A stretch of 64,000 nucleotides of DNA from Bacillus vallismortis (GTDB taxonomy: Bacteria; Bacillota; Bacilli; Bacillales; Bacillaceae), in the NCBI RefSeq assembly GCF_004116955.1, contig NZ_CP026362.1, positions 346,001 through 410,000 of the forward strand, written 5' to 3'. The translations under genes were made by a program, and so were the position numbers. Below the pieces are notes generated by a model, which saw only the letters and a program-made list of their open reading frames with translations, had not been told where the DNA came from and searched no databases. Shown piece by piece: positions 49,562-58,559 of this stretch; within the stretch, counting starts at the first letter, position 1; every line of letters begins with the position of its first letter.

Positions 49562-49825
49562 ATGCAGAAATATAGACGGAGAAACACGGTTGCTTTTACA
49601 GTATTAGCTTATTTCACTTTTTTTGCGGGAGTATTTTTGTTTAGTGTCGGGCTCTATAATGCTGATAATCTGGAACTCAATGAAAAAGGCTATTATATTG
49701 CCGTTATGATACTTGTAGCGGTCGGTGCGATTCTTACACAAAAAGTGACCCGTGATAACGCAGAAGATAATGAAATCATCGCGGAGCAGGAAAAAAGACA
49801 AACTCAATCTCATATCGAATCATAA
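49562..49825 (+). CDS. yubF: YiaA/YiaB-type small inner membrane protein YubF
   Basis: An 87-residue protein with two membrane helices (TVLAYFTFFAGVFLFSVGLY and GYYIAVMILVAVGAI) and a polar tail. The pattern is that of the YiaA/YiaB family; function unknown. AGGAGGG precedes the ATG. Confidence 0.88.
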   Translation: MQKYRRRNTVAFTVLAYFTFFAGVFLFSVGLYNADNLELNEKGYYIAVMILVAVGAILTQKVTRDNAEDNEIIAEQEKRQTQSHIES

Positions 49826-49828
49826 AAA

Positions 49829-49857
49829 ATCCGGCGCCTGAACGCCGGATTTTTTAC
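49829..49857. terminator. Bidirectional terminator between yubF and ktrB
   Basis: ATCCGGCG pairs with CGCCGGAT; A-rich and T-rich flanks allow termination from both converging genes. Confidence 0.88.
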
Positions 49858-49859
49858 TA

Positions 49860-51197
49860 TCACCCTGTAAACACCTCGCCGTCAGGGTAACGAATATTTG
49901 ATTTCTCTGTTTTCGCGAATGAAAATACGAACGTCAGAGGGCCAATTCTTCCGATAAACATGATGAGAATCATGATACATTTTCCCGCTTCTGTAAGTTC
50001 GGGAGTCAATCCCATTGATAGACCGACAGTTCCGAAAGCAGAAAAGGTTTCAAACACAATTTGGATAAATGGTGCTTGCTCTGTGATCGTCAGGGCGAAA
50101 ATCCCTAAAAACACAATGAACAAGCTGGTGACACTCACAGCTAGAGCTTTAATGATAATCGGGTATTTAATGGAGCGGCGGAAAATAACCGTTTCTTTTT
50201 TTCCTCGCAAATAAGCGATCACAGACATCAAAATCACGATGAACGTAGTCAGCTTAATGCCGCTCGCCGTTGAAGCGCTGCCTGCTCCGATAAACATCAA
50301 TAATAACGTAAATACAATCGTTCCTTCTCTCATGCTTCCGATATCAAGAGAATTGAAGCCGGCGGTTCTCGGCGTCACAGCTTGAAAATAGGAAGCCCAC
50401 AATTTATCTCCTATATGCAGGTGACCGAGCGTGCCGGGGTTGCTATACTCCAAAATAAAGATCACAAACATAGCAGCTGCATTCAGAATCAAGGTGCCTG
50501 TAAGCATGATTTTCGTATGAAGAGAAAAGGCTTTAAATCGCCGATTCTTCATGATATCAAACAGAACTGTAAATCCGATCCCTCCTGTGATAAATAAAAA
50601 CGTAATCACGAGATTAATTGTAGGATCACCAACGAAGCTCATCAAATTATCCGGCCATAATGAAAACCCGGCATTGTTAAAAGCCGAAATTGCGTGAAAC
50701 AGGCTGGCAAACAAGCCGGATGCCCAGCCGTACTGGGGCACAAGCCGAATGGATAAGATGAGTGCCGCTATTAACTCAATACTGATGGAAAACAGAAACA
50801 GGACTTTGACGAGACCTACGACGCCGCCGATTGTCGGCTGGTTCAAGGCTTCACGAACAAGCATTCGTTCTTTTAATCCGATTTTCTTCCCTAATATCAT
50901 GACAATCAAAACAGCAAAAGTCATAAATCCAAGCCCGCCGATCTGAATCAGGGCCATGATGACAGTTTGCCCGAAAACCGTAAATTCTGTACCGGTATCG
51001 ACAACTGCAAGCCCTGTTACAGTGGTAGCGGAAGCTGCGGTAAAAAGGGCATCTATGCATGACAATGGCTTCACTGCAGAAATCGGAAGCATTAACAGTC
51101 CAGCCCCGATGATAATGGTCAGAAGAAACCCAATTGCAAGCACTTGAGGCGGTGTAAAACGAACCCATTTGATCACTTTATCCTTTTGAAGTGTCAC
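49860..51197 (-). CDS. ktrB: K+ uptake channel subunit KtrB
   Basis: A 445-residue Trk/Ktr/HKT membrane protein forming the K+ pathway of KtrAB. Four pore-loop repeats carry selectivity glycines (TTVTGLAVVDTG, NNAGFSLWPDN, RTAGFNSLDIG, FGTVGLSMG). It needs the cytosolic KtrA gating ring encoded six bases upstream. Expression is controlled by the c-di-AMP riboswitch before ktrA. Confidence 0.96.
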   Translation of the reverse strand: MTLQKDKVIKWVRFTPPQVLAIGFLLTIIIGAGLLMLPISAVKPLSCIDALFTAASATTVTGLAVVDTGTEFTVFGQTVIMALIQIGGLGFMTFAVLIVMILGKKIGLKERMLVREALNQPTIGGVVGLVKVLFLFSISIELIAALILSIRLVPQYGWASGLFASLFHAISAFNNAGFSLWPDNLMSFVGDPTINLVITFLFITGGIGFTVLFDIMKNRRFKAFSLHTKIMLTGTLILNAAAMFVIFILEYSNPGTLGHLHIGDKLWASYFQAVTPRTAGFNSLDIGSMREGTIVFTLLLMFIGAGSASTASGIKLTTFIVILMSVIAYLRGKKETVIFRRSIKYPIIIKALAVSVTSLFIVFLGIFALTITEQAPFIQIVFETFSAFGTVGLSMGLTPELTEAGKCIMILIMFIGRIGPLTFVFSFAKTEKSNIRYPDGEVFTG

Positions 51198-51203
51198 CTA
51201 TGT

Positions 51204-51872
51204 CTACATCCCTTCGTTTTCAAAACGTCTAATATCTTTTTTGTGCCCCATGATCACCAGGCAATCCTGTTCGTGAATGATATCTTCAGATGCGGGAGAT
51301 AGACGGATATCTCCATGATGTTTTATGGCCAGAATGGTACAGCCGTACTTCGCTCTTACATTCAGATCGAAAATTGATTTTGAGTCAAGCTTGTTTGTTG
51401 CCTGGAGCTCGACAATACTGTACTCATCAGATAAATCAAGGTAATTCAATACATTCTCATCAGAAAGGCTTTGTGCGATCTTGACGCCCATGTCCTTTTC
51501 AGGGTGAATAATACGGTCAGCGCCGATTTTTTCAAGCACCTTATGGTGATAATGGTTTTGAGCCTTTACCCAAATATTCGGGATGTCAAATTCCTTTAAT
51601 AATAAAGTCGTCAGGGTACTTGCTTGAATATTCGCTCCGATCGCTACAATCACATATTCAAAATTGCGTATTCCTAATGATAGCAATTCGTTTTCTTCGG
51701 TAGCGTTGGCAATCACCGCATGAGTTGCGTAAGAAGCGTAAGCATTTACCTTTTCTTCGCTGATATCAATTGCAAGGACCTCATGCCCCATTCTGTGCAG
51801 CTCTTTGCAAATGCTTCCGCCAAATCGGCCGAGCCCGATCACGGCAAATTGCTTATTTTTTATTTTTCCCAA
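51204..51872 (-). CDS. ktrA: KtrA, regulatory RCK subunit of K+ transporter
   Basis: A 222-residue protein with an RCK-N nucleotide-binding domain (FAVIGLGRFGGSICKELHRM, Rossmann GxGxxG) that binds ATP/ADP, and an RCK-C domain, a known c-di-AMP binding site. It gates KtrB. First gene of the leftward ktrAB operon. Confidence 0.96.
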   Translation of the reverse strand: MGKIKNKQFAVIGLGRFGGSICKELHRMGHEVLAIDISEEKVNAYASYATHAVIANATEENELLSLGIRNFEYVIVAIGANIQASTLTTLLLKEFDIPNIWVKAQNHYHHKVLEKIGADRIIHPEKDMGVKIAQSLSDENVLNYLDLSDEYSIVELQATNKLDSKSIFDLNVRAKYGCTILAIKHHGDIRLSPASEDIIHEQDCLVIMGHKKDIRRFENEGM

Positions 51873-51916
51873 TGTTCATAACTCCCTTAGTAAAAGTAAC
51901 GTTTTTGAAGCAAAAA

Positions 51917-52125
51917 AGACCATCTCGAAGAATGGCCGTTAATAGACCTCCTCTCTGGATACGCCTACGAGGTTAGCTGTCGGATTAGGGATTCAGAGTA
52001 CCCCCTCTTACTAAGTAAGATTCACCCCTAGGCTGTGAATAAAACAGCCAATCGTTGGTTCCCCCGTTCGTGTTTGATTAAGCGGTAAAAGAGACTAATA
52101 TGAAATTGAACACTCAAGAATTTAC
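51917..52125 (-). promoter_or_regulatory. c-di-AMP riboswitch (ydaO/yuaA leader) of ktrAB
   Basis: The reverse strand carries the ydaO-type aptamer features GGGGGAACCAACG, AGCCTAGGGGTGAATC and GGGGGTACTCTGAATCC. A terminator follows at about 51917-51945: ATGG and CCAT arms around TTCGAG, then six T. Ligand binding is known to promote termination, lowering K+ uptake. This is the leader for which the yuaA half of the class is named. The 5' boundary is approximate. Confidence 0.9.
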
Positions 52126-52214
52126 TCCTGTTTCTAGAGTTTGTCAATTTAAATTTTTATCAAGAAAAAAGATAATTGGAAATAGAGGGGAAAGGGGAGG
52201 GCAAAACGCAAAAA

Positions 52215-52236
52215 AAGACCGGCGTTAACCGGTCTT
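52215..52236. terminator. Terminator hairpin copy 1
   Basis: AAGACCGGCGTTAACCGGTC with a matching TT end forms a perfect hairpin. An identical copy stands at 52470-52491; the two flank the structured insert. Confidence 0.75.
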
Positions 52237-52469
52237 CCAGCATGTCGACAAACCCTCGCATTCGTTGTCAGTCCTGCGCGTTGGTGCTCACGTGAAAAAA
52301 GATCAGCGGCTAAAAGCTAGAGCGTCCTGCTCAACCGCCCCTGTCACCGCATCCTGCGGAAGTCTGTTCCAATGCTCGTCCTTCCTAGACTTCAAGGGTT
52401 TTCAATCACGCTGAAAAGATGACAAAGTCATAAAACGAAAACCGTTTTATGACTTTGTCAACAATCTGA
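52237..52469. repeat. Structured non-coding insert between duplicated terminators
   Basis: About 230 bp without a gene, lying between two identical hairpins. At its right end is a perfect 18-bp stem (52420-52437 with 52443-52460) around a 5-base loop. The rest has several small dyads and higher GC than the neighbouring DNA. It recalls the 190-bp element reported in ten copies in the B. subtilis 168 genome, but I could not compare sequences. Confidence 0.5.
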
Positions 52470-52491
52470 AAGACCGGCGTTAACCGGTCTT
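52470..52491. terminator. Terminator hairpin copy 2, after bslA
   Basis: Identical 22-bp hairpin to copy 1, seven bases beyond the bslA stop codon; it is the first terminator met by the bslA transcript. Confidence 0.8.
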
Positions 52492-52497
52492 CAATGT

Positions 52498-53043
52498 TTA
52501 GTTGCAGCCGCATGGCTGAGTTGGAGGAGTGCTGCGTTTAGCAACGTCAATGCTGGCTTCTGCATAAAATTTATTTCCGATGCTCAATGATTTATTCTCC
52601 GCACGGAAAGTATATGTACCAGCGGCAGGAAGAGTTTTGTTATTCAGTTTTAATTTGAATTCGCCAGCTCCTAACAAATCAAGCGCCAGAGGGATTCTTA
52701 CTGTTTTTCCGTTATTAAGGATCTGTGTTTCACGCAACGCACGCCCGTTCATTGTGTCTTTTGTATTTGCAGTAAAACCGCTTGGCAAAGTAAATTCCAT
52801 AACGCCAAGGCTGAGAAGCGTATTTGGACGGTACGTCAATTCAATATCTGAGAAAGACCATTCCGTTTTGCTGGTTCCTGTGATTGTTGCAAACAATGAA
52901 GCTGTTGACTGTGTTTTCATAGTAGACTCAGTATGAGCGGAAGTTGATTTAGATTCAGCCGCGAAAGAAGCTGTAGGTGCAGAAACGAGTAAACCGAGAC
53001 TTAATGCGCTAATGGCCAAAGAAGATAATAATTTGCGTTTCAT
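52498..53043 (-). CDS. bslA: Biofilm surface hydrophobin BslA
   Basis: A 181-residue secreted protein that coats biofilms with a water-repellent layer. Residues 1-28 are a signal peptide (LAISALSLGLLVSAPTASFA). The Ig-like core follows (SLFATITGTSKTEWSFSDIE), with hydrophobic cap loops such as LSLGVMEF. The C-terminal CxC (QPCGCN) that allows dimerisation is intact. Same length as YuaB of 168. Confidence 0.96.
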   Translation of the reverse strand: MKRKLLSSLAISALSLGLLVSAPTASFAAESKSTSAHTESTMKTQSTASLFATITGTSKTEWSFSDIELTYRPNTLLSLGVMEFTLPSGFTANTKDTMNGRALRETQILNNGKTVRIPLALDLLGAGEFKLKLNNKTLPAAGTYTFRAENKSLSIGNKFYAEASIDVAKRSTPPTQPCGCN

Positions 53044-53219
53044 AATAAAATTCCCCCTAAAAAGTTATGAAATATACAGGCCTGCTCGCTGTTCACCTCC
53101 TCTGAACGGCCAAATACAAATTTTACCTACATAAAATTACCATCAAACTTTTTGGAAGTAAATGGGGTGTTTTTCCCGTATTTTTCAAATTTGTAGTAAT
53201 TACATGTAAATGAACAGAA

Positions 53220-53243
53220 AAACGCCCGAGCAACCGGGCGTTT
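53220..53243 (-). terminator. Terminator after gbsR
   Basis: AACGCCCG pairs with CGGGCGTT around AGCAAC; a T-run follows on one side and A residues lie on the other, so it can act for gbsR. Confidence 0.8.
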
Positions 53244-53249
53244 TCTTCT

Positions 53250-53792
53250 TTACTTTTTTTCGATTGGTATAAACTTAAAAATTTCTCCGCTCTGCACCGA
53301 TTCAGCAAGCCGTTTCAGCCAATCATAGTAGGCTCTGGAGCTTTCCAGCTGCTCGTGTAACTGCAGGGCTTCATTTTTGATGTCCTCATTGAGGCCTTCC
53401 TTGTTTAAAACCTCTTGTAAATCAGCCTGAGCTTCTTCAATTGCCGCTACATTTACCTCAACTTCCCGTTCCCATTTAGGCGGGAAGAAATTTGTAAAAA
53501 ACTTGAAGAAATCTTTTTCAGCCACAAATGTATGCTTGCGGATGCCCCGGTGGAATGTTTTTTTCACCACATTTAAATCCTGAAGCTTTTTGACACCTGT
53601 GCTCATGCTTGGTTTGCTCATTTGCAACTCTTCACGCATTTCGTCAAGCGTCATCTCATCACGCATATACATCGTCCCATATAAAATGCCGACACTGCGG
53701 GTAATTCCGTAAAGATCCATCGTTTCAGCAATGGAGTCGATAACAAGATCCCGAGCCTGTTCTATAGCTGCAAATTCTGGATTTTCATCCAT
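53250..53792 (-). CDS. gbsR: GbsR, choline-responsive repressor of gbsAB
   Basis: A 180-residue MarR-type winged-helix regulator (DEMREELQMSKPSMSTGVKK is the recognition region). GbsR is known to repress the choline-to-glycine-betaine genes gbsAB and the choline transporter opuB until choline binds. It is divergent from gbsA, with the control region between. Confidence 0.95.
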   Translation of the reverse strand: MDENPEFAAIEQARDLVIDSIAETMDLYGITRSVGILYGTMYMRDEMTLDEMREELQMSKPSMSTGVKKLQDLNVVKKTFHRGIRKHTFVAEKDFFKFFTNFFPPKWEREVEVNVAAIEEAQADLQEVLNKEGLNEDIKNEALQLHEQLESSRAYYDWLKRLAESVQSGEIFKFIPIEKK

Positions 53793-53900
53793 ACTGACCC
53801 TCTTTTCCTTTAGAAAGTTAAATTCGTTAAGTTACTTCTTTATGATCTTTATCTTAACGAAACATAAAGAAAAGTCAAAAAGAAAAATCAAAATGAGGCT

Positions 53901-53962
53901 TTGACAGTTTAAAAACCATATGTTAGATTAATGTTGTTAAAAACGTTAAATTTTTATTTAAC
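53901..53962 (+). promoter_or_regulatory. gbsAB promoter and operator-like dyad
   Basis: TTGACA (53901-53906), a 17-base spacer and extended TGTTAGATT (-10 at 53924-53929). Just downstream is a perfect dyad GTTAAAT-TTTT-ATTTAAC (53945-53962), well placed for GbsR to block transcription. Confidence 0.75.
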
Positions 53963-53990
53963 AAACTTTATTTTCGTCAAGGAGGCTTAT

Positions 53991-55463
53991 ATGAGTCAAA
54001 CATTATACATTGACGGTGAATGGATCAGTGCTGAAAAAGAGCAGATCCGCAACATTATCAATCCATTTAATCAAGAAGAAATTGCAACCGTAAGCGAGGG
54101 AGAGCGAGAGGACGCCATCAAGGCAATCGCAGCCGCGCGAAGAGCTTTTGACAAAGGAGAATGGTCATCTCTATCCGGGCTTGAACGCGGAAAGATTGTT
54201 CTGAAAATTGCGGAATTAATCAGGCGTGACCTTGATGAGCTGGCTGAGCTTGAATCCCTTGATACGGGAAAAACACTCGAAGAAAGTAAGGCTGATATGG
54301 ACGATATCGCCAATGTTTTTCAATATTATGCCGGATTGGCAGACAAAGATGGCGGAGAGATCATTTCATCTCCGATCCCTGATTCAGAAAGCAAAATCAT
54401 TAGAGAGCCAATCGGGGTTTGCGGCCAGATTACGCCCTGGAATTATCCGCTTCTGCAAGCGAGCTGGAAAATCGCGCCTGCACTGGCTGCGGGCAATACG
54501 ATCGTCATGAAGCCGAGTGAGATCACGCCGCTAACAACAATCCAAGTGTTCAAGCTAATGGAAGAAGCGGGCGTTCCAAAAGGTGTCGCAAATCTTGTCC
54601 TTGGACCTGGAGCCACAGTGGGTGACGAGCTCGCAGCAAATAAAGACGTCGATTTGGTTTCATTTACAGGGGGAATCGAAACAGGCAAAAAAATCATGCG
54701 GGCAGCCAGCGGTAACGTCAAAAAAATCGCACTTGAACTGGGTGGGAAAAATCCCAATATCGTTTTCAAAGACGCAGATTTAGAAGTTGCTGTCGATCAG
54801 GCATTAAACGCTGTATTTTTCCATGCCGGCCAAGTATGCTCCGCCGGTTCCCGGTTGCTTGTTGAAGATGCCATTCACGATCAATTTTTAGCAGAGCTCG
54901 TCAAACGGACAAAACGCATAAAACTCGGAAATGGTTTTGACGCAGACACAGAAAGCGGTCCGCTTATTTCGGCAGAGCATAGGGCGAAGGTAGAAAAATA
55001 TGTAGAGGTTGGAATAAAAGAAGGCGCGAAGCTCGAGACAGGAGGCAAACGGCCGGAAGACCCTGAGCTTCAAAACGGCTTTTTCTATGAGCCTACTATT
55101 TTCTCAAACTGTAAATCTGATATGAGAATTGTTCAGGAAGAGGTTTTCGGTCCTGTATTGACAGTCGAAACCTTCAGCTCGGAAGAAGAGGTCATTGCGC
55201 TTGCGAATGATACGATCTATGGCTTGGCCGGAGCGGTATGGTCAAAAGATATTGAAAAGTGCGAACGCGTTGCAGCCCGCTTGAGAATGGGAACCGTTTG
55301 GATTAACGATTTCCATCCATACTTTGCGCAGGCGCCATGGGGCGGCTATAAGCAGTCCGGATTCGGACGCGAGCTTGGAAAAATAGGCCTCGAAGAATAC
55401 ACAGAAGTCAAACATGTATATCGCAATACAAAACCGGCAGCGGTTAATTGGTTCAATTCATAA
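53991..55463 (+). CDS. gbsA: Glycine betaine aldehyde dehydrogenase GbsA
   Basis: A 490-residue NAD-dependent aldehyde dehydrogenase that oxidises betaine aldehyde to the osmoprotectant glycine betaine. Motifs: PWNYPLLQASWKIAPALAAG, LELGGKNPNIVF (catalytic Glu) and GQVCSAGSRL (catalytic Cys), with FGPVL near the C-terminus. AAGGAGG precedes the ATG at 53991. Same length as in 168; gbsB follows 16 bases later. Confidence 0.97.
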   Translation: MSQTLYIDGEWISAEKEQIRNIINPFNQEEIATVSEGEREDAIKAIAAARRAFDKGEWSSLSGLERGKIVLKIAELIRRDLDELAELESLDTGKTLEESKADMDDIANVFQYYAGLADKDGGEIISSPIPDSESKIIREPIGVCGQITPWNYPLLQASWKIAPALAAGNTIVMKPSEITPLTTIQVFKLMEEAGVPKGVANLVLGPGATVGDELAANKDVDLVSFTGGIETGKKIMRAASGNVKKIALELGGKNPNIVFKDADLEVAVDQALNAVFFHAGQVCSAGSRLLVEDAIHDQFLAELVKRTKRIKLGNGFDADTESGPLISAEHRAKVEKYVEVGIKEGAKLETGGKRPEDPELQNGFFYEPTIFSNCKSDMRIVQEEVFGPVLTVETFSSEEEVIALANDTIYGLAGAVWSKDIEKCERVAARLRMGTVWINDFHPYFAQAPWGGYKQSGFGRELGKIGLEEYTEVKHVYRNTKPAAVNWFNS

Positions 55464-55479
55464 GAGGGAGAGATGAATA

Positions 55480-56688
55480 ATGACATTAAATATGAAAGTA
55501 GAAAGCATGCACAAATTCCACACATTTGAAATTCCGACTGTGATTAAGCACGGGATCGGAGCCGTCAAGCAAACGGGTGAAGAAATAGCTGCGCTGGGCG
55601 TTTCGAAAGCACTCCTTGTCACAGACCCTGGGATTTATAAAGCCGGCGTCGTTGATCCTGTTATCGAATCACTTAAAGAAGCGGGCATTGAAGTGGTGCT
55701 CTTTCATAAAGTAGAGCCAAATCCGCCTGTCCGTCTGGTGAATGAAGGATCTGAGCTTTACAAAAAAGAGAACTGTAATGGATTGGTGGCAGTCGGAGGC
55801 GGAAGCTCCATGGATACTGCAAAAGCAATCGGAGTAGAAGCTACTCACGAAGGAAGCGTGCTTGATTATGAAGCGGCAGATGGAAAAAAACCGCTGGAAA
55901 ACCGTATTCCTCCGCTGACGACAATTCCGACAACAGCTGGCACAGGATCAGAAGTAACCCAATGGGCGGTTATCACAGATGAAGAAAGAGAATTCAAATT
56001 TAATACAGGCGGTCCGCTGATCGCAGCGCACCTGACCATCATTGATCCTGAGCTCCATGTTTCAATGCCTCCGCATGTAACAGCCATGACAGGAATTGAT
56101 GCGCTTGCACATGCCATTGAGTGCTATACAATGAGATTTGCACAGCCAATCACGGATGCAGTTGCTTTAATGGCAATTGAATATGCCGCTCATTACATTA
56201 AAAGAGCATTTGCTGACGGAGAGGATTTGGAAGCAAGATACGGAATGGCGCAGGCTGCGATGCTAGCGGGACTTTCTTACGGCAGTGAATCAGCGGGAGC
56301 GGCTCATGCGATGAGCCAGACGCTTGGCGGTATTATCCCGGTCGCTCACGGTCAATGTGTCGCCGCGATGATGGGACCTGTCATGGAATACAACTGGAAG
56401 GGCTACCCTGAGAAATTTGCACGTATTGCGAAAGCGTTCGGTATTGACACTAGCAATATGACAACAGAAGAAGCAGCGAGAGCATCTGTCAACTGGATGT
56501 ATGATCTGGTCGAAGATTTAGAAGTGCCGACTTTAGAAGAGCAGGGAGTATCACCTGATATGATCGAACGCTTGTCTAAAGAAGCGATGAAAGATCCGCA
56601 AACCTTTGGAAACCCTAGAGACTTAAATGAAAAAGCATACAATTGGATCTACAAGCGCTGCTTTAACCTTACGCCTAAAACGGTATAA
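55480..56688 (+). CDS. gbsB: Choline dehydrogenase GbsB (type III alcohol dehydrogenase)
   Basis: A 402-residue iron-type alcohol dehydrogenase converting choline to betaine aldehyde, the step before GbsA. It shows the GGGSSMDTAKAIG nucleotide motif and metal ligands in GIDALAHAIECYT and GAAHAMSQTLGG. Equal in length to GbsB of 168. Confidence 0.97.
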   Translation: MTLNMKVESMHKFHTFEIPTVIKHGIGAVKQTGEEIAALGVSKALLVTDPGIYKAGVVDPVIESLKEAGIEVVLFHKVEPNPPVRLVNEGSELYKKENCNGLVAVGGGSSMDTAKAIGVEATHEGSVLDYEAADGKKPLENRIPPLTTIPTTAGTGSEVTQWAVITDEEREFKFNTGGPLIAAHLTIIDPELHVSMPPHVTAMTGIDALAHAIECYTMRFAQPITDAVALMAIEYAAHYIKRAFADGEDLEARYGMAQAAMLAGLSYGSESAGAAHAMSQTLGGIIPVAHGQCVAAMMGPVMEYNWKGYPEKFARIAKAFGIDTSNMTTEEAARASVNWMYDLVEDLEVPTLEEQGVSPDMIERLSKEAMKDPQTFGNPRDLNEKAYNWIYKRCFNLTPKTV

Positions 56689-56695
56689 CACGATG

Positions 56696-56726
56696 TCCCG
56701 CTCCTTTACAGAGCGGGATTTTTTTG
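56696..56726 (+). terminator. Terminator after gbsB
   Basis: TCCCGCTC pairs with GAGCGGGA around CTTTACA, followed by seven T. Confidence 0.88.
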
Positions 56727-56773
56727 GATAATGAAAAATAAATGGAAATGCTAAGGAAGAAGGTAGGTGCCGA

Positions 56774-57354
56774 ATGATGTGGAAGCGTATGGCTGCAAAA
56801 ACAGAAGGCTTGTATATTGCAGATACAGAAAGCTTCGTAACCAAGCGGAAGGACAAGTTCGATATTGATTATGGCGGCATCCCCGGTGACTTGCATTTTG
56901 GACTGACCAAAAAAGCGGGAGCCAGAGAACCAATGTTTTCAAGGGGAACTGAAATTTTCAATCGCAGACAAGTTTCAATTTTTCGATAGAGGAATGTGAC
57001 GAGCTGGCTTTAAAAATGGAAGTTCCGAGTATTTTGCCGGAATGGCTCGGAGCGAATATCGCAGTCAGCGTAATCCACGATTTTACCTCATTAAAAGAAG
57101 GGAGCCGCCTCATTTTTCCGAGCGGTGCCGCTTTGCTGTGTGAGGGAGAAAATGATCCGTGTATCCAGCCGGGAGAAGTCATTCAGTCTTATTATCCGGA
57201 CAAGCCGAAGCTGGCGTCTGCTTTCGTCCGCCACGCACTGGGCATAAGAGGGATTGTCTGTATTGTTGAGAGGCCAGGCGCTGTTTATGCTGGAGATGAA
57301 ATAGAGGTCCATTCCTATCATAGGAAAGCCAAACGAAAAGCAGAAAGGGTCTGA
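56774..57354 (+). pseudogene. yuaD: YuaD MOSC-domain protein, frameshifted
   Basis: Two frames encode consecutive parts of one MOSC-domain protein. 56774-56989 gives the N-terminus (GLYIADTESFVTKRKDKF, then DYGGIPGDLHFG). 57016-57354 gives the rest (SILPEWLGANIAVSVIHDFT, LCEGENDPCIQPG). The break is at a run of five T near 56979-56983; one extra T would restore a single frame of about 193 residues. MOSC proteins carry sulfur for molybdenum-cofactor chemistry. The cause could be a real one-base deletion or a homopolymer sequencing error. Confidence 0.85.
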
Positions 57355-57358
57355 ATAA

Positions 57359-57847
57359 TCAGGCCCTTTCCACCTTTTCTTTAATTTCTTTAATCTGGCT
57401 GAGATGCCGCTTTTCATGGTGGCCGATAAAATCGATCCACTGGCGGATAGTCAACTCTTGAAACACAGGATGCGGAAGCACTCTCTCAAAATCTTCTTCT
57501 TTTAGAGAGGCAATTGCCGCCGTCAGCTGTTCTCTCACCACATCAAGCTCGCGTTTCATTTGGCTGCCTGACTTAAATCCATGCTCAGGCTCAAGGTGAC
57601 TCGGGGCTTTTCGCTTATTGTTTCTGTCTTGTGCAGCTTCAAGCGGTTTCGCTTCAACTTTTTTAACAGGAGCTTCCTTTACACGCTCCTTCAGCATGAT
57701 TTGTGCGGCCATATCGATTTTTTTCAAATGATCAAGAACTTCCCGTATACTCCATTCTTCAGCAGAAGGCTTTTGATTCAGCTTTTCGTCAGAAAGCCCT
57801 TTGACTTCGTTCCACGTTTCTAATCTGGCTTCATTAAAGATACTCAT
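57359..57847 (-). CDS. yuaE: DinB-family protein YuaE
   Basis: A 162-residue four-helix-bundle DinB/YfiT-type protein. Three histidines suited to metal binding are visible (REVLDHLKKID, DFIGHHEKRHLSQ). Such proteins are putative metal-dependent thiol transferases. ATG 57847 or 57850 follows AGGAGGAG. Confidence 0.88.
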   Translation of the reverse strand: MSIFNEARLETWNEVKGLSDEKLNQKPSAEEWSIREVLDHLKKIDMAAQIMLKERVKEAPVKKVEAKPLEAAQDRNNKRKAPSHLEPEHGFKSGSQMKRELDVVREQLTAAIASLKEEDFERVLPHPVFQELTIRQWIDFIGHHEKRHLSQIKEIKEKVERA

Positions 57848-57937
57848 CATATCTCCTCCTAAAGTGACATTACCATATATATAAGCAATTATCATTTATA
57901 AAGCACTTCAAAATGGCACACTTTATCTAAAAATTTC

Positions 57938-57962
57938 GAAACCTTTTTCGTTATGTCTCGTA
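57938..57962 (+). promoter_or_regulatory. Sigma-W promoter of yuaF-floT-yuaI
   Basis: GAAAC (57938-57942), exactly 16 bases, then CGTA (57959-57962). This is the sigma-W signature, and yuaFGI is a known member of that envelope-stress regulon. Confidence 0.88.
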
Positions 57963-58016
57963 TAAATGGTAACGGCAGCCGTTCATCAATGCATTGATGC
58001 AGAAAGGATGAGGAAT

Positions 58017-58541
58017 TTGGAGTTGTTTGGCGTCCCTATACAAACGATTTATCTTTATACGCTTATGATTGCGGGCAGTCTTACGCTATTATTTCTATTT
58101 TTCGGAGATGTGTTTGCAGGGCTGTCAGAAGGCATTCCCTTTCTTAATCCGACTTTGGCGCTCGCATTTTTTACATGTTTTTCAGCAGGCGGATATATAG
58201 GCGAACTCATATTGCCCCTATCCCACCTGTTGATCGCGCTTTTCTCTTGCATCCTTTCGATTATCCTTGTGATATTGCTTCACTTTTTTGTTCTGGTCCC
58301 ATTATCATCCGCAGAAGAATCACTGGTTTATAAAGAAGATGATCTAAGAGGAAGGGTCGGCAAAGTGATTACCGCTGTTCCTATAGACGGGTTTGGTGAA
58401 GTGGTCATTGAAGGAATAGGCGGCACCATCTCGAAATCAGCGGTCAGCTTTGAGAATCAGCAGATCAGTTACGGGACAACGGTTTTGGTCGTAGATATCA
58501 ACAACGGAGTTCTTTTGGTTACTCCGCATGAACCTATTTAA
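58017..58541 (+). CDS. yuaF: NfeD-like membrane protein YuaF
   Basis: A 174-residue protein with three N-terminal membrane helices and a C-terminal OB-fold (DDLRGRVGKVITAVPIDGFG). It works with flotillin FloT in membrane microdomains. TTG at 58017 is chosen because AGGATGAGG precedes it and the length equals YuaF of 168; upstream in-frame codons overlap the promoter transcript start. Confidence 0.9.
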   Translation: MELFGVPIQTIYLYTLMIAGSLTLLFLFFGDVFAGLSEGIPFLNPTLALAFFTCFSAGGYIGELILPLSHLLIALFSCILSIILVILLHFFVLVPLSSAEESLVYKEDDLRGRVGKVITAVPIDGFGEVVIEGIGGTISKSAVSFENQQISYGTTVLVVDINNGVLLVTPHEPI

Positions 58542-58559
58542 AACAAGGAGGAATGTAAA

